From positions 47,785 to 111,784 of the forward strand of contig NZ_JAAVVE010000009.1 in assembly GCF_018449795.1 (NCBI RefSeq): 64,000 nucleotides of DNA. The letters run 5' to 3'. This DNA comes from Sphingomonas sp. dw_22 (GTDB lineage Bacteria > Pseudomonadota > Alphaproteobacteria > Sphingomonadales > Sphingomonadaceae). The position numbers and the translations under genes were made by a program. Position 1 is the first letter of the stretch; the number at the start of each line of letters is the position of its first letter. Below are positions 26,981 to 38,611 of the stretch, piece by piece. The notes below the pieces were generated by a model. It did not search any database and was not told the DNA's origin. It saw nothing but the letters and a program-made list of their open reading frames with translations.

Positions 26981-29293
26981 GTGGGAAAATTCGTGACGCG
27001 CAAGGGCCTGCTGCTCTCGGCTGCGCTCGGGCTGTGCCTGACGGCGCAGGCACGTGCCCAGGAGACGGCGGATCCGCGCGAGACTCCGGCGGACCAGCCG
27101 CTCGCTCCCGCAGTGCCGGCCGCGAATCTCCAGGATCGCCCCGGCGAGGCCCCGCCGCTTCTGCCTACGGCGCAGCCCGCCGATCCCGAGCAGATCCAGT
27201 TCACCGCCGACGTCCTCGAATATGATTCGGAGGCCGATGTCGTCACCGCGACCGGCGATGTGCGCCTCTATCGCCGCAGCGACCGGCTGCGTGCCGACAA
27301 GGTGGTGTGGAACCGCAAGACCGGCCAGGTGACGGCCGAGGGCAACATCCTCATCGCCAATCCGCAGGGCGACAATGCCTATGGCGACAAGATCGAGCTG
27401 ACCGATACGCTGCGCGACGGCGTGGTCGAGAACATGCTCGTCGTGCTCGATGCCGGCGGCCGCATCGCCGCCGAGCGCGGGCGGCGCGACAACGGCATCA
27501 TCACCGTCGAGAATGCCTCCTACACGCCCTGCGCGGTCTCCGATTCGGCGGGCTGCCCCAAGGAGCCGTCCTGGAAGATCACTGCCGATCGCGTCATCTA
27601 CAACCCCGCGAAGAAGCGCATCCGCTACACCGGCGCGCGCATCTCGGTGTTCGGCTTCGCGACGATCCCGCTGCCCGCCTTCTCGCATCCCGTCGGCGGC
27701 GTCAGCGACGACGGCTTCCTGACCCCCGATATCCGCCTGAACGTGACCAACGGGCTCCAGATCGCGCTGCCCTATTTCTTCAGCCTGTCGGAAAACCGCG
27801 ACCTCACCATCACGCCGCGAGTCTTCACCAATACGCTGCCGATGCTCCAGGCCGATTATCGCGAGATCAACAGCCTGGGCGGCTTTCGGGTCTCCGCATA
27901 CGGCACCTATAGCCGCCGCGCCGACGACCTGACCGTGCCGATCACCCCGGCGACGTCGAAGAACGATTTCCGCGGCTATATCGACGCGGTCGGCCGCGTC
28001 CAGCTCGACGACAATTGGAGCGCGAGCGCCTCGTTCCGCATCGCCACCGACCGGACCTTCCTGCGCCGCTACGACATTTCGCGCGACGATCGACTGCGCA
28101 ACAATGTCCGCGTCGAGCGGATCGATCAGGACAGCTATTTCTCTATCAACGCCTGGGCGGTGCAGACGCTGCGCGTCGGCGAGCGGCAGGGATTGCAGCC
28201 CTTCGTGCTGCCCGAGCTCGATTATCGCCGGCGCATGGACGACGGCGTCATCGGCGGCCGCTTCGAGTTCGAGGTCAACACGCTGGCGATCGCCCGCTCC
28301 GACGGCCAGGATTCGCAGCGCGCCTTCACCAGCGCACGCTGGGATCTGCGCAAGCTCACCGCCTGGGGGCAGGAAATCACCCTCACCGCCTATACCCGCG
28401 GCGACGTGTACAATGCTTCCGATACGGCGCTGACCACGGTCGCCAGCTATCGCGGCGAGGACGGCTTCCACTTCCGCGGCATCGCCGCCGCCGCGCTCGA
28501 CATGAAATGGCCGCTGATCGGCGAAGTGTTCGGCGGCACACAGCGGATCACCCCGCACCTCCAGATGGTGGTCTCGCCCAAGATCGAGAATCTCGACGTC
28601 CCCAACGAGGATGCCCGCGCGGTCGATCTGGAGGATTCGAACCTCTTCGCCCTCAATCGCTTCCCCGGCTATGACCGGTTCGAGGATTCGACGCGGTTCA
28701 CCTGGGGCGTGGATTACGCGCTCTATCTGCCGGGCTTCAGCATCGACGCGAATGTCGGCCAGAGCTATCGCCTCAGCTCCCGGCCCACGCTCTTCCCGGA
28801 CGGGACCGGCCTTACCGATCGCGTGTCCGACATCGTCGGGCGGACGGTCGTCCGCTTCCGCGACTTCCTCTCGTTCACCCACCGCTACCGGCTGGACAAG
28901 GACGGGCTGGCCTTCCGCCGGAACGAGGTCGATACCACCCTGGGCTCGCGCAGCACCTATTTCCAGGTCGGCTATCTGCGGCTCAACCGCAATATCGGTC
29001 CCGCGCTCGAGGATCTTCAGGATCGCGAGGAAGTCCGGCTTGGCGGCCGCATCCAGCTTGCGCGTTTCTGGTCGGTGTCGGGATCGACGCTGATCGACCT
29101 GACCAACCGCGACGAGGATCCGCTTTCGCTGGCCGACGGCTTCGATCCGGTGCGGCACCGGCTGGGCATCACCTATGAGGACGATTGCCTTCGCCTGGGC
29201 ATCACCTGGAAGCGCGATTACGAGACGACCGGCGACGCGCGGCGCGGCAATTCCTATCTGCTCAGCCTCGCTTTCAAGAATCTCGGGCGCTAG
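26981..29293 (+). CDS. lptD: LPS-assembly protein LptD
   Basis: A 770-residue outer-membrane protein that inserts lipopolysaccharide with LptE. A signal peptide ends QARA-Q (about residue 26). An OstA/LptA-like N-terminal domain (IQFTADVLEYDSEADVVTATGDV) is followed by the C-terminal barrel. Cysteines in TPCAVSD, AGCPKE and DDCLRLG may form the disulphides known for the family. GTG 26981 is used; GTG 26993, with GGTGGGA before it, is a good alternative. It heads lptD-surA-pdxA-rsmA, a widely conserved order. Confidence 0.95.
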   Translation: MGKFVTRKGLLLSAALGLCLTAQARAQETADPRETPADQPLAPAVPAANLQDRPGEAPPLLPTAQPADPEQIQFTADVLEYDSEADVVTATGDVRLYRRSDRLRADKVVWNRKTGQVTAEGNILIANPQGDNAYGDKIELTDTLRDGVVENMLVVLDAGGRIAAERGRRDNGIITVENASYTPCAVSDSAGCPKEPSWKITADRVIYNPAKKRIRYTGARISVFGFATIPLPAFSHPVGGVSDDGFLTPDIRLNVTNGLQIALPYFFSLSENRDLTITPRVFTNTLPMLQADYREINSLGGFRVSAYGTYSRRADDLTVPITPATSKNDFRGYIDAVGRVQLDDNWSASASFRIATDRTFLRRYDISRDDRLRNNVRVERIDQDSYFSINAWAVQTLRVGERQGLQPFVLPELDYRRRMDDGVIGGRFEFEVNTLAIARSDGQDSQRAFTSARWDLRKLTAWGQEITLTAYTRGDVYNASDTALTTVASYRGEDGFHFRGIAAAALDMKWPLIGEVFGGTQRITPHLQMVVSPKIENLDVPNEDARAVDLEDSNLFALNRFPGYDRFEDSTRFTWGVDYALYLPGFSIDANVGQSYRLSSRPTLFPDGTGLTDRVSDIVGRTVVRFRDFLSFTHRYRLDKDGLAFRRNEVDTTLGSRSTYFQVGYLRLNRNIGPALEDLQDREEVRLGGRIQLARFWSVSGSTLIDLTNRDEDPLSLADGFDPVRHRLGITYEDDCLRLGITWKRDYETTGDARRGNSYLLSLAFKNLGR

Positions 29294-29392
29294 ACTAGCT
29301 CGGTATCGGCGCGCGGCGCTGTAGAGACCGAGTCGTCGCTAAGCCTTGGTTCAGGCACAATTTGCCACTAAGCGCTGCGATCCGGACATGGG

Positions 29393-30763
29393 ATGAGGGT
29401 ACGGCTTCACGTGAAGATGAGTGTTGCAAAGACGGTCCGCGTCGGCCGCAAGATGGTTCTGGCGCTGGGTGTCGCGGGATTGGCCACGATCGCGGTCGCG
29501 CAGACCGTGCCCGATCAGTCGGTGCCGTCGACCGGCCTCGACCTGCCGTCGAATCTCCAGGTCTTCGGCAAGGCGGACCCGAATATCCGCAAGCCCACCG
29601 CGATCGTGAACGATTTCGTCATCACCGGCACCGATGTCGATCAGCGCGTCGCGATGATCGTCGGCCTGCAGAAGCTCAACATCAAGCCGGAGGAGCGCGA
29701 CCAGCTCAAGCTCGCGATGCTGCGCCAGCTGATCGACGAAACGCTCCAGATCCAGGAGGCCAAGGCCAACGAGATCACCGTCGAGCCCAAGGAGATCGAG
29801 CAGGGCTTCGGCCGCGTCGCGCGCAATTTCGGCCGCACGCCTGAGGAAATGCGCACCTGGCTCAAGCAGAACGGCTCGTCCGAACGCTCGGTCAAGCGCC
29901 AGATCGAGGCCGAAATGGCCTGGAGCCGCCTGCTCCGCCGCCGCGTGAACATCAATGTTGGTGAAGCCGAAGTGGCCGCGATGATAAAGCGGATGGAAGA
30001 CGCCAAGGGCAGCGACGAATATCACGTCTTCGAAATCTACCAGAACGCAACGTCGGATCGCGCGCAGGAAGTCTTTGCCGGCATGCAGAAGATGATCCAG
30101 CAGATGCGCGACGGCTCGCCGTTCGATTATCTCGCGCGTACCTATTCGGAAAGCTCGACCAAGGCGCAGGGCGGCGATCTCGGCTGGGTTCGCCCGGCGA
30201 TGCTGCCCGATGCGCTCGCCAAGGCGGCGCAGGAGATGCAGCCCGGCCAGGTCGCCGGTCCGATCGAGCTGCCGACCGGCTTCTCGATCCTGTACCTCGC
30301 CGAGAAGCGCCAGGTGCTGATGCCCAATCCGCTCGATGCGAAGCTCAGCCTGCGCCAGCTCACCATCAATTTCGCCGCCGGCACGACCGAGGCTCAGGCG
30401 ACCGCGCGCGCCGGCGAATTCGCCACCGCGACCCAGGAGATCAAGGGCTGCGGCGACGTCGCCAAGGTGGCAGGCGCGCAGAACGCCGAAGTGGTCGACA
30501 AGGACGGCATCGTGCTCGGCAGCCTGCCGCCGGCGCTGCAGAACCTCATCATGCCGCTCCAGATCGGCCAGGTGACCCAGCCCTTCGGCACGATCCAGGA
30601 CGGCGTTCGCGTGCTCGTGATCTGCGGACGCGACGAGCCGAAGATGGCGAACATGCCCTCGCCCGAACAGATCCAGGAGCAGCTCGAGGACGAGCGCGTC
30701 AATCTGCGCGCCCAGCGCATGCTGCGCGACCTGCGCCGCGACGCGCTGGTCGAATATCGATGA
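29393..30763 (+). CDS. surA: Periplasmic chaperone / peptidyl-prolyl isomerase SurA
   Basis: A 456-residue SurA-type chaperone for outer-membrane proteins. After a signal peptide (ALGVAGLATIAVAQ) come the SurA N-terminal domain (TAIVNDFVITGTDVDQRV) and one canonical parvulin domain (YHVFEIY to FSILYLAEKR, with GGDLGWVRPAML). A second, weaker parvulin-like region follows (LSLRQLTINF to VLVICG). A start at ATG 29417 is possible. LptD, encoded just upstream, is a classical SurA client. Confidence 0.93.
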   Translation: MRVRLHVKMSVAKTVRVGRKMVLALGVAGLATIAVAQTVPDQSVPSTGLDLPSNLQVFGKADPNIRKPTAIVNDFVITGTDVDQRVAMIVGLQKLNIKPEERDQLKLAMLRQLIDETLQIQEAKANEITVEPKEIEQGFGRVARNFGRTPEEMRTWLKQNGSSERSVKRQIEAEMAWSRLLRRRVNINVGEAEVAAMIKRMEDAKGSDEYHVFEIYQNATSDRAQEVFAGMQKMIQQMRDGSPFDYLARTYSESSTKAQGGDLGWVRPAMLPDALAKAAQEMQPGQVAGPIELPTGFSILYLAEKRQVLMPNPLDAKLSLRQLTINFAAGTTEAQATARAGEFATATQEIKGCGDVAKVAGAQNAEVVDKDGIVLGSLPPALQNLIMPLQIGQVTQPFGTIQDGVRVLVICGRDEPKMANMPSPEQIQEQLEDERVNLRAQRMLRDLRRDALVEYR

Positions 30764-30782
30764 TCCGCGCGGGCGAGCGGAG

Positions 30783-31778
30783 ATGATTCCCCCGCTCGCC
30801 ATCGCCATGGGCGACTCCGCCGGGGTCGGGCCGGAAATCACCGCCAAGGCGTGGAAGGCGCGCGAGCTGCATTCGCTCGCGCCTTTCTTCGCGGTGGGCG
30901 ACATCCGCGCCGTGGAGAAGGTGTGGGACGGCCCCGTCACCCGCATCTCCAGCCCCGAGGAAGCGTTCGAAGCCTTCCCGGCCGCGCTGCCGGTGCTCTC
31001 GATCCACGAGAACGGCAATGTCCTGCCCGGCACACCGGACGTGGACAGCGCCCGCTGCGCGCTCCAGTCGCTGGAGATCGCGGTGGGCCTTGCCGGCGCC
31101 GGGGCTGCCGGCGCGGTGGTCACCGGGCCGGTCTCCAAGGCGCAGCTCTATCGCATCGGCTTCACCCATCCCGGCCAGACCGAGTTCGTCGCGGAGCGCT
31201 GCGGCGTCTCGGGCGAGAACACGGTGATGATGCTTGCCGGCCCCACGCTCCGGGTCGTCCCGATCACGGTGCATGTGCCGCTGGCCGACGTGCCGCATCT
31301 GCTCACGCAGGAGCTGGTGGTCGCCAAGGCCCGCGTCACCGCCCGCGGCCTACTGCGCAATTTCGGGATCGAGCAGCCGCGGCTCGCCTTTGCCGGGCTC
31401 AATCCGCATGCCGGCGAGAGCGGCGAGATCGGGCGGGAGGAGATCGACGTGCTGATCCCGGCGATCGCCCAGCTCCGCGAGGAAGGGATCGACGCGGTCG
31501 GTCCGTTCGCCGCCGACACGATGTTCCACCCCCGCGCCCGCGCCGGATACGACGCGGCGCTGTGCGCCTATCACGACCAGGCGCTGATCCCGATCAAGAC
31601 GCTCCATTTCGACGAGGGCGTCAACATCACGCTGGGCCTGCCGATCGTGCGCACCTCGCCCGATCACGGCACGGCGTTCGGCATCGCCGGCAAGGACGAA
31701 GCCAATCCCGGCGCGATGATCGCGGCGATCCGCATGGCGGCCGGCGCCGCCCAGCGACGGGCCGAAGCGACGACGTGA
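30783..31778 (+). CDS. pdxA: 4-hydroxythreonine-4-phosphate dehydrogenase
   Basis: A 331-residue PdxA of the DXP-dependent pyridoxal phosphate pathway. [44 protein letters not shown] and [13 protein letters not shown] carry the substrate and divalent-metal ligands of the family. The stop overlaps the rsmA GTG start by 3 nt, showing coupling. Confidence 0.96.
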   Translation: MIPPLAIAMGDSAGVGPEITAKAWKARELHSLAPFFAVGDIRAVEKVWDGPVTRISSPEEAFEAFPAALPVLSIHENGNVLPGTPDVDSARCALQSLEIAVGLAGAGAAGAVVTGPVSKAQLYRIGFTHPGQTEFVAERCGVSGENTVMMLAGPTLRVVPITVHVPLADVPHLLTQELVVAKARVTARGLLRNFGIEQPRLAFAGLNPHAGESGEIGREEIDVLIPAIAQLREEGIDAVGPFAADTMFHPRARAGYDAALCAYHDQALIPIKTLHFDEGVNITLGLPIVRTSPDHGTAFGIAGKDEANPGAMIAAIRMAAGAAQRRAEATT

Positions 31779-32593
31779 GCGGGCTCCCTCCCCTTCGGGA
31801 AGTGATCGCGAAATACGGACTCAGCGCGAGCAAGGCGCTGGGGCAGAATTTCCTGTTCGACGGCCAGTTGCTCGCCCGCATCGCCCGCGTTCCCGGCGAT
31901 CTGACCGGCGCCGAAGTGTTCGAGGTCGGCCCCGGTCCGGGCGGGCTCACCCGCGCGCTGCTCGAAGCGGGTGCCGGTGTCGTCGCGGTGGAGCGCGATC
32001 GGCGCTGCATCCCGGCGCTGGAGGAGCTCGGCACCTTCTTCCCCGGCAAGCTCCGGGTGATCGAGGGCGACGCGCTCGAAGTCGATGCGCCTTCGCTCTT
32101 CGCGGGCAAGCCCCATATCGTCGCCAACCTTCCCTATAATGTCGGCACCGCGCTGCTGGTTGGCTGGCTCTCGGCGGAGTGGCGGCCCTGGTGGGCGAGC
32201 CTGACGCTGATGTTCCAGAAGGAAGTGGCCGAGCGGATCGTCGCGGCGCCCGGCACCGAGCATTACGGCCGGCTCGCCGTGCTCGCCCAGTGGCGTTCGA
32301 CGCCGAGGATCGCGATGACCGTCCATCGCTCGGCCTTCACGCCGCCGCCCAAGGTGATGTCGGCGGTGGTGCATATCGTCCCCGGCGAGGCGCCCGAGGG
32401 GGTGCGGCTGGCGGTGTTGGAGGCGATCACCGGTGCGGCGTTCGGCCAGCGCCGGAAGATGCTGCGCCAGAGCCTGAAGGGCGTGCCCGGCGCGCTTGCC
32501 GCGCTCGAAGCGCTGGCGATCGATTCGAGCCGCCGGGCCGAAACCGTCACGATCGAGGAATTCGTCGCGATCGCCAGCGCACTCAGCGCCTGA
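31775..32593 (+). CDS. rsmA: 16S rRNA (A1518/A1519) dimethyladenosine transferase
   Basis: A 272-residue KsgA/Rsm[12 protein letters not shown] is the N-terminal signature, [16 protein letters not shown] the SAM site, and [11 protein letters not shown] the catalytic NLPY motif. It dimethylates two adenines in helix 45 of 16S rRNA. The GTG start overlaps the pdxA stop. The 3' side holds a dispersed 16-bp motif and a REP-like inverted repeat. Confidence 0.96.
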   Translation: MSGLPPLREVIAKYGLSASKALGQNFLFDGQLLARIARVPGDLTGAEVFEVGPGPGGLTRALLEAGAGVVAVERDRRCIPALEELGTFFPGKLRVIEGDALEVDAPSLFAGKPHIVANLPYNVGTALLVGWLSAEWRPWWASLTLMFQKEVAERIVAAPGTEHYGRLAVLAQWRSTPRIAMTVHRSAFTPPPKVMSAVVHIVPGEAPEGVRLAVLEAITGAAFGQRRKMLRQSLKGVPGALAALEALAIDSSRRAETVTIEEFVAIASALSA

Positions 32594-32638
32594 AGCATGG
32601 CAGCAATTTCAAAGAGCCTGCGACGACGCTCGCAAGCC

Positions 32639-32654
32639 AAATCCTACATTGCAA
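32639..32654 (+). repeat. Dispersed 16-bp motif AAATCCTACATTGCAA, copy 2
   Basis: Directly abuts the REP-like arm starting at 32655. Identical to the copies at 26286 (inverted) and 50694. Confidence 0.7.
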
Positions 32655-32750
32655 CCCCGGCGAAGGCCGGGGCCCAGTATCGAGCCAGTGCGAGGCGAGG
32701 GCGCAGTTGCCCCAGGCGACATTGCAACTGGGCCCCGGCCTTCGCCGGGG
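32655..32750. repeat. REP-like inverted repeat, perfect 24-bp arms
   Basis: The arm 32655-32678 (CCCCGGCGAAGGCCGGGGCC then CAGT) is the exact reverse complement of 32727-32750. Each arm can form its own GAAG-capped hairpin. The family is shared with 3570-3650 and 53684-53792. It sits between convergent rsmA and the TPR gene. Confidence 0.9.
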
Positions 32751-32768
32751 AAAGGATATAGCGATGCC

Positions 32769-33278
32769 TTACGGCTTGGCGGTCGCCGCGGCGTCGGGCT
32801 CGTCCGCCTGCGCGGTCGAGGTGACGGGCGGCCCCTTGGCGATCGCCGCCGCAAGCGTGTTGGCGTCGTTGCACGCGCCGTTGCAGATCGTCTTGATCTT
32901 GGCGAGATTCTCCTTGGCGCGCTCGACCGCGCCCTTCGCCACCATCGCCTCGCCCTGACCGCGCAGCGCGGCGAGGTCGTTCGGCTCCAGCGTCAGCGCC
33001 TCGCGATAGAGGCGGATCGCCTTGCCGGGCAGCCCGGTGCCGCGCGCGATCTCGGCAAGGACGACGAACGCCTCGCGATTGCGCGGATCGACCGCCAGCG
33101 CGGATTCGAGCAGATCGTTGGCGCCGTCGAGATTGCCGGCCGCCTGGGCCGCGCGCGCCTGTTGCAGCAGCGCGAGCGACTTGGGATCGATCTGGTCGTC
33201 GGGCCGCTGCGCCATCAGGCCGGTGGATACCGTAAGCACCACCAGCGCCGCCGCCGCCGAGATCGCCGTGATCCGCAT
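32769..33278 (-). CDS. Exported TPR-repeat protein
   Basis: A 169-residue protein with a signal peptide ([19 protein letters not shown]) and about two tetratricopeptide repeats: [20 protein letters not shown] and [21 protein letters not shown] with [20 protein letters not shown] precedes ATG 33278. The C-terminus has a CNGAC pair that could form a disulphide. It is a periplasmic scaffold by inference, with no named partner. It lies 32 bp downstream of the RsmB-type gene. Confidence 0.82.
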   Translation of the reverse strand: MRITAISAAAALVVLTVSTGLMAQRPDDQIDPKSLALLQQARAAQAAGNLDGANDLLESALAVDPRNREAFVVLAEIARGTGLPGKAIRLYREALTLEPNDLAALRGQGEAMVAKGAVERAKENLAKIKTICNGACNDANTLAAAIAKGPPVTSTAQADEPDAAATAKP

Positions 33279-33310
33279 CGAAATCTCCGAAATTGAACGT
33301 CTTGTCGCTA

Positions 33311-34495
33311 TCATGGCCTTGTCATCTTCGCGACAAAAAAGCCGTCGGTCGAGTCCCTGAATGGCGTGAGCCGCAGCCCCGGCCCGCGCGGCGTACCCGC
33401 ATGTAGGTCGGGTGCCACCGCTTTCCAGTCCGGATGCGTATCGAGGAAGCGCTGCGCCTGTTCCGCACCTTCGGCATCGAGCAGCGAGCATACGATATAG
33501 GCGAGCGATCCGCCCGGCTTCACCAGCGTCGCGGCCAGATCGAGCAGCATCGCCTGGGTCGCGACCAGCTTCGCCAGCCGATCGGGCGTCAGCCGCCACC
33601 GCGCCTCGGGATTGCGGCGCCAGGTGCCAGTGCCCGAACAGGGGGCGTCGATCAGCACCAGATCCGCCAACCCCACCTGGTCCGCAAGGATCTCCACCTC
33701 GCGGCGCGGATCGAGCAATCGCGTTTCGGCGATCGTCACCCCTGCCCGCGCCGCGCGCGGCATCAGGCGCGACAGGCGCGGACGATCGATGTCGCAGGCG
33801 AGGATCGAGCCGCGATCTGCCATCGCCGTCGCCAGCGCCAGCGTCTTGCCGCCGCCGCCCGCGCAGAGATCGATCACATGCATGCCGGGCGCGGCGCCCG
33901 CCGCCAGCGTCACCAACTGGCTGCCGGCATCCTGCACCTCGAACTGCCCGTCCTCGAAGGCAGGCATCCGCTCGACCGGCGTGTCGCCCGGCAGGCGGAG
34001 GCCATCGGGCAGATGGGCCAGCGAAACCGCCTCGGGCATCGACTTCGCCACCGTCGCCACATCGGCCTTCAAGCGATTGACGCGAAGGTCCAGCGGCGCG
34101 CGTTCGAGCAGCGCCGCCTGCTCCTCCTCGCCAAGACCCGAAGCCGCCATCGCCTCGGCGAGCCATGCGGGCAGAAATCCTGAGGCCGCGACCGGCTCGC
34201 CGGGAACGATCACGGCGGGGCCGTAGCTCGATCCGTCGAACGCGGCCTCTAGCTCCGGCCGCGCCGCGACCAACGCCAGCATCGCCGCCCGCCCGCTCTC
34301 CGGCCGCTCGCCGCACAGGCGGATCGCGTCATAAACAAGCTCGCGGACCGCGCGGCGATCCTTCGAGCCCGCATAGCGCCGCTCGACGAACCAGCGGGCG
34401 ATCAGCGTGTCCGCCGCCGCACCCTGGTTGCGCGCGGCATCGATGATCCGGTCGAGCAAGTCGATCGCCGCCTGGACGCGCGCGGCGGGAGTCAT
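33311..34495 (-). CDS. RsmB-family RNA cytosine-C5 methyltransferase
   Basis: A 394-residue NOL1/NOP2/Sun protein. The N-terminal NusB-like part ([17 protein letters not shown]) is followed by the SAM site [15 protein letters not shown], motif [20 protein letters not shown] and motif [13 protein letters not shown], giving the two family cysteines. It probably methylates C967-equivalent in 16S rRNA. rsmB is the likely symbol, but other Sun-family targets cannot be excluded. Confidence 0.9.
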   Translation of the reverse strand: MTPAARVQAAIDLLDRIIDAARNQGAAADTLIARWFVERRYAGSKDRRAVRELVYDAIRLCGERPESGRAAMLALVAARPELEAAFDGSSYGPAVIVPGEPVAASGFLPAWLAEAMAASGLGEEEQAALLERAPLDLRVNRLKADVATVAKSMPEAVSLAHLPDGLRLPGDTPVERMPAFEDGQFEVQDAGSQLVTLAAGAAPGMHVIDLCAGGGGKTLALATAMADRGSILACDIDRPRLSRLMPRAARAGVTIAETRLLDPRREVEILADQVGLADLVLIDAPCSGTGTWRRNPEARWRLTPDRLAKLVATQAMLLDLAATLVKPGGSLAYIVCSLLDAEGAEQAQRFLDTHPDWKAVAPDLHAGTPRGPGLRLTPFRDSTDGFFVAKMTRP

Positions 34496-34517
34496 GGATG
34501 CACTCCCCGTCGATCAG

Positions 34518-34535
34518 GTTGACACGGTTGACACG
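34518..34535 (-). repeat. TGTCAACC tandem motif, inverted copy
   Basis: GGTTGACACGGTTGACAC, the reverse complement of the element at 18631-18648 except at the ends. It lies just upstream of the RsmB-type start. Confidence 0.6.
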
Positions 34536-34729
34536 TATATTGCGAAAAAACCTTCCCCTCCGTTGGACGACCGACAAGGCGAGCGAGCGAGCAAAGGAAA
34601 GGCGGAAGTGCGCGGATCATCGGCAGAGCCAAGCAGAGCAAATCCTATTTGGGAAGTCCGGGCGCCGTCGACAGGTGGAAAGGCCGGTGAAGCGTGCCGC
34701 GAGGGACAACGGCGCTTCGCACCGCCCCT

Positions 34730-34776
34730 CCACCATGCTGCGCATGGTCCCCCTCCCCGAGCAGAGCTCGGGGAGG
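34730..34776. repeat. CCTCCCC hairpin repeat related to 9487-9605
   Basis: CTCCACCATGCTGCGCATGG is followed by TCCCCC and a perfect hairpin CCTCCCCGAGC-AGA-GCTCGGGGAGG (34752-34776). The first part is the inverted counterpart of the block at 9500-9525. It lies just beyond the 3' end of guaB. Confidence 0.75.
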
Positions 34777-34788
34777 AATTGCGGAAGC

Positions 34789-36309
<1,521 letters not shown>

Positions 36310-36705
36310 CTAGGGGGCGAGCGCGAGCCACGGATAGAGGATCGGCTTCTGCTCCGCGAGCTTGGCGCGGATCACCGCGCGCAGATCGGCGGAGGCGGCG
36401 CAATAGCCCGGCCAGTCGCTCGCCACGGCCGCAGGAGTCCAGGTGCCGACATGCGCGGTGTAGCGGGTGCGCACGATCATGCTCCTGTCATGCTCGACGC
36501 GCGCGATTTTGGCCTTCTCGCCGCCCTGCGCGGTGGCCTTGCGGAGCAGCGCGTCGATGCACTTGCGCCGCGCCATGATGGCCCGCGAGATCCGGTAGCG
36601 GGCGTTCGAGAGGAGCGTCAGGTCGAATGCGGGCTGTGCGGTCAGCGTCTCGAGCGCGTCGAGCGCCGCCAGCAATTCGTCATCCAGGGCACGCAGATCG
36701 GACAT
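36310..36705 (-). CDS. Hypothetical protein, about 131 residues
   Basis: I do not recognise this family. The product is mostly helical and highly charged, starting MSDLRALDDELLAALDALETL and ending AEQKPILYPWLALAP. It has no signal peptide or membrane segment. The middle contains RYRISRAIMARRKCIDALLRK. ATG 36714 is an alternative start; neither has a strong ribosome-binding site. It lies between guaB and a CitE-like gene, all on the minus strand. Confidence 0.7.
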   Translation of the reverse strand: MSDLRALDDELLAALDALETLTAQPAFDLTLLSNARYRISRAIMARRKCIDALLRKATAQGGEKAKIARVEHDRSMIVRTRYTAHVGTWTPAAVASDWPGYCAASADLRAVIRAKLAEQKPILYPWLALAP

Positions 36706-36748
36706 GCTATTCATATAGCGGGTCGGCGGCGCGCGTGGGGGAACGCGC

Positions 36749-37567
36749 TTATATTTCGCGTGCGAAACGCTCCAGCAGCGCGCGCGCCTGCTCGACATGC
36801 ATCGCCTCGATCATCCGGTCGCGGAAGCGCTCGGCACCTCCGGTCGCCGCCTCGATCAGCGCACGGGCATCGGCGATCTCGCTCTCGGTCGGGCCGAAGG
36901 CATGCGCCGCGACCACGATCTGGTTCGGATGAATCAGCGATTTGCCGTCGAACCCCAGCGCCCGCCCGTAGCGGCACTCGGCCGCCAGCCCGTCGGGATC
37001 GCCGAGCGCGTTGAACACGCCGTCGAACGCCCAGGTCTGGCTCGCCCGCGCCGCCAGCACGATCGTCTGGAGCGACAGCGACAGCCCTTCGCGGCCCGCG
37101 TCCGCCGGTATCCCCAGCGACACGCGCAGATCGTTGACTCCGGCGATCAGTCCGCCGACACCCGGCGCAGCGGCGATGTCCGCGGCGGCGAGCACGCCCC
37201 GCGCCGTCTCGATCATCGCCAGCAGCGGCTTGGCGGTGGCCCTGGCGACCGCGGCGGCATCCGCCGCGCTTTCGACCTTGGGCAGCACCACGAAATCGCA
37301 GGCCGATCCGGCCACCGCCGCCACATCGGCACCGTGCTCGGCCGCATCGATCCCGTTCACCCGGATCGCGCACAGCCGATCGCCGAACCCCTCGGCCGCC
37401 GCCGCGACCGCCGCCGCCCGCGCGGCATCCTTGGCGTCGGGCCGCACGGCGTCTTCCAGGTCCAGGATCACCATGTCGGCATCGAGGCCGCGCGCCTTCT
37501 CGATCGCGCGGGGATTGGATGCGGGGAGGAAGAGCGCCGTGCGCGGCGCCAAGCGGGCTGTGGTCAT
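36749..37567 (-). CDS. HpcH/HpaI aldolase / CitE-like CoA ester lyase
   Basis: A 272-residue TIM-barrel lyase. RTALFLPASNPRAIEKA at the N-terminus, ILDLEDAV (metal-binding acidic site), FVVLPKVES, AMIETARGVLAA and LIHPNQI are typical of CitE-like beta-hydroxyacyl-CoA lyases and malyl/citramalyl-CoA lyases. No citrate lyase partner genes (citD/citF) are nearby, so a stand-alone CoA ester lyase or thioesterase is more likely. Confidence 0.88.
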   Translation of the reverse strand: MTTARLAPRTALFLPASNPRAIEKARGLDADMVILDLEDAVRPDAKDAARAAAVAAAAEGFGDRLCAIRVNGIDAAEHGADVAAVAGSACDFVVLPKVESAADAAAVARATAKPLLAMIETARGVLAAADIAAAPGVGGLIAGVNDLRVSLGIPADAGREGLSLSLQTIVLAARASQTWAFDGVFNALGDPDGLAAECRYGRALGFDGKSLIHPNQIVVAAHAFGPTESEIADARALIEAATGGAERFRDRMIEAMHVEQARALLERFAREI

Positions 37568-37623
37568 GGCCCCTCTCTATGCTAGCAAGCATGGCTATGG
37601 CGAGTGGAGTCGGGGGAATCGAA

Positions 37624-38610
37624 GTGCTGAACGTCTTTCTGATCGTCCTGGTGGCCGTGGTGCTGCTCTACCTCTTCTCCAGCGTGAAGATCGTCACGCA
37701 GGGCTATCAATATACCATCGAATATTTCGGCCGCTTCACCGCCGTCGCCTCGCCGGGGCTGAATTTCTATCCCGCCTTCTTCTATCGCGTCGGCCGCAAG
37801 GTGAACATGATGGAGCAGGTGATCGACATTCCGGGGCAGGAGATCATCACCAAGGACAATGCGATGATCTCCACCGATGGCGTGGTGTTCTTCCAGGTGC
37901 TGGATTCGGCCAAGGCGGCTTATGAGGTCTCCGACCTGTATCTGGCGCTGCTCCAGCTCACCACGACCAACCTGCGCACCGTGATGGGATCGATGGACCT
38001 GGACGAGACTTTGTCGAAGCGCGACGAGATCAATGCGCGGCTGCTGAATGTGGTCGATCACGCGACGACGCCCTGGGGCGTGAAGATCACCCGCGTCGAG
38101 ATCAAGGACATCCGCCCGCCCGCCGACATCGTCAACGCGATGGGCCGCCAGATGAAGGCCGAGCGCGAGAAGCGCGCCAACATCCTGGAGGCGGAGGGCA
38201 TGCGCGCCTCCGAAATCCTGCGCGCCGAGGGGCAGAAGCAGTCGCAGATCCTGGAGGCCGAAGGGCGCCGCGAAGCCGCGTTCCGCGACGCCGAGGCGCG
38301 CGAGCGTTCGGCCGAGGCGGAGGCCACCGCGACCCGCGCCGTCTCCGAGGCGATCGAGAGCGGCAGCACCCAGGCGATCAACTATTTCATCGCCCAGAAA
38401 TATGTCGAGGCGATCGGCAAGTTCGCGACCTCGCCCAATGCCAAGACGATCCTGTTCCCGGTGGAGGCGACCCAATTGATGGGAACGCTGGGCGGCATCG
38501 GCGAGCTTGCCCGGGAGGCGATCGGCGGTTCCGGTCCCAAGCCGCCGACGCCGCCCGCATCGCCGGCTCGTCCGCGGTCTTCGCCGTTCACGCCGCAACA
38601 GGAGGGATGA
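37624..38610 (+). CDS. SPFH-domain membrane protein (stomatin/QmcA-like)
   Basis: A 328-residue protein. The GTG at 37624 follows GGGGGA at ideal spacing and puts the hydrophobic anchor VFLIVLVAVVLLYLF at the very N-terminus; in-frame ATG codons at 37579-37597 lack such a site. The SPFH core spans KIVTQGYQYTIEYFGR to about residue 190, followed by a long charged helical region rich in Glu-Ala-Glu-Gly repeats (about 190-270). It is followed at once by an NfeD-type gene, the classic partner of SPFH proteins. Confidence 0.9.
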   Translation: MLNVFLIVLVAVVLLYLFSSVKIVTQGYQYTIEYFGRFTAVASPGLNFYPAFFYRVGRKVNMMEQVIDIPGQEIITKDNAMISTDGVVFFQVLDSAKAAYEVSDLYLALLQLTTTNLRTVMGSMDLDETLSKRDEINARLLNVVDHATTPWGVKITRVEIKDIRPPADIVNAMGRQMKAEREKRANILEAEGMRASEILRAEGQKQSQILEAEGRREAAFRDAEARERSAEAEATATRAVSEAIESGSTQAINYFIAQKYVEAIGKFATSPNAKTILFPVEATQLMGTLGGIGELAREAIGGSGPKPPTPPASPARPRSSPFTPQQEG

Positions 38611-38611
38611 G

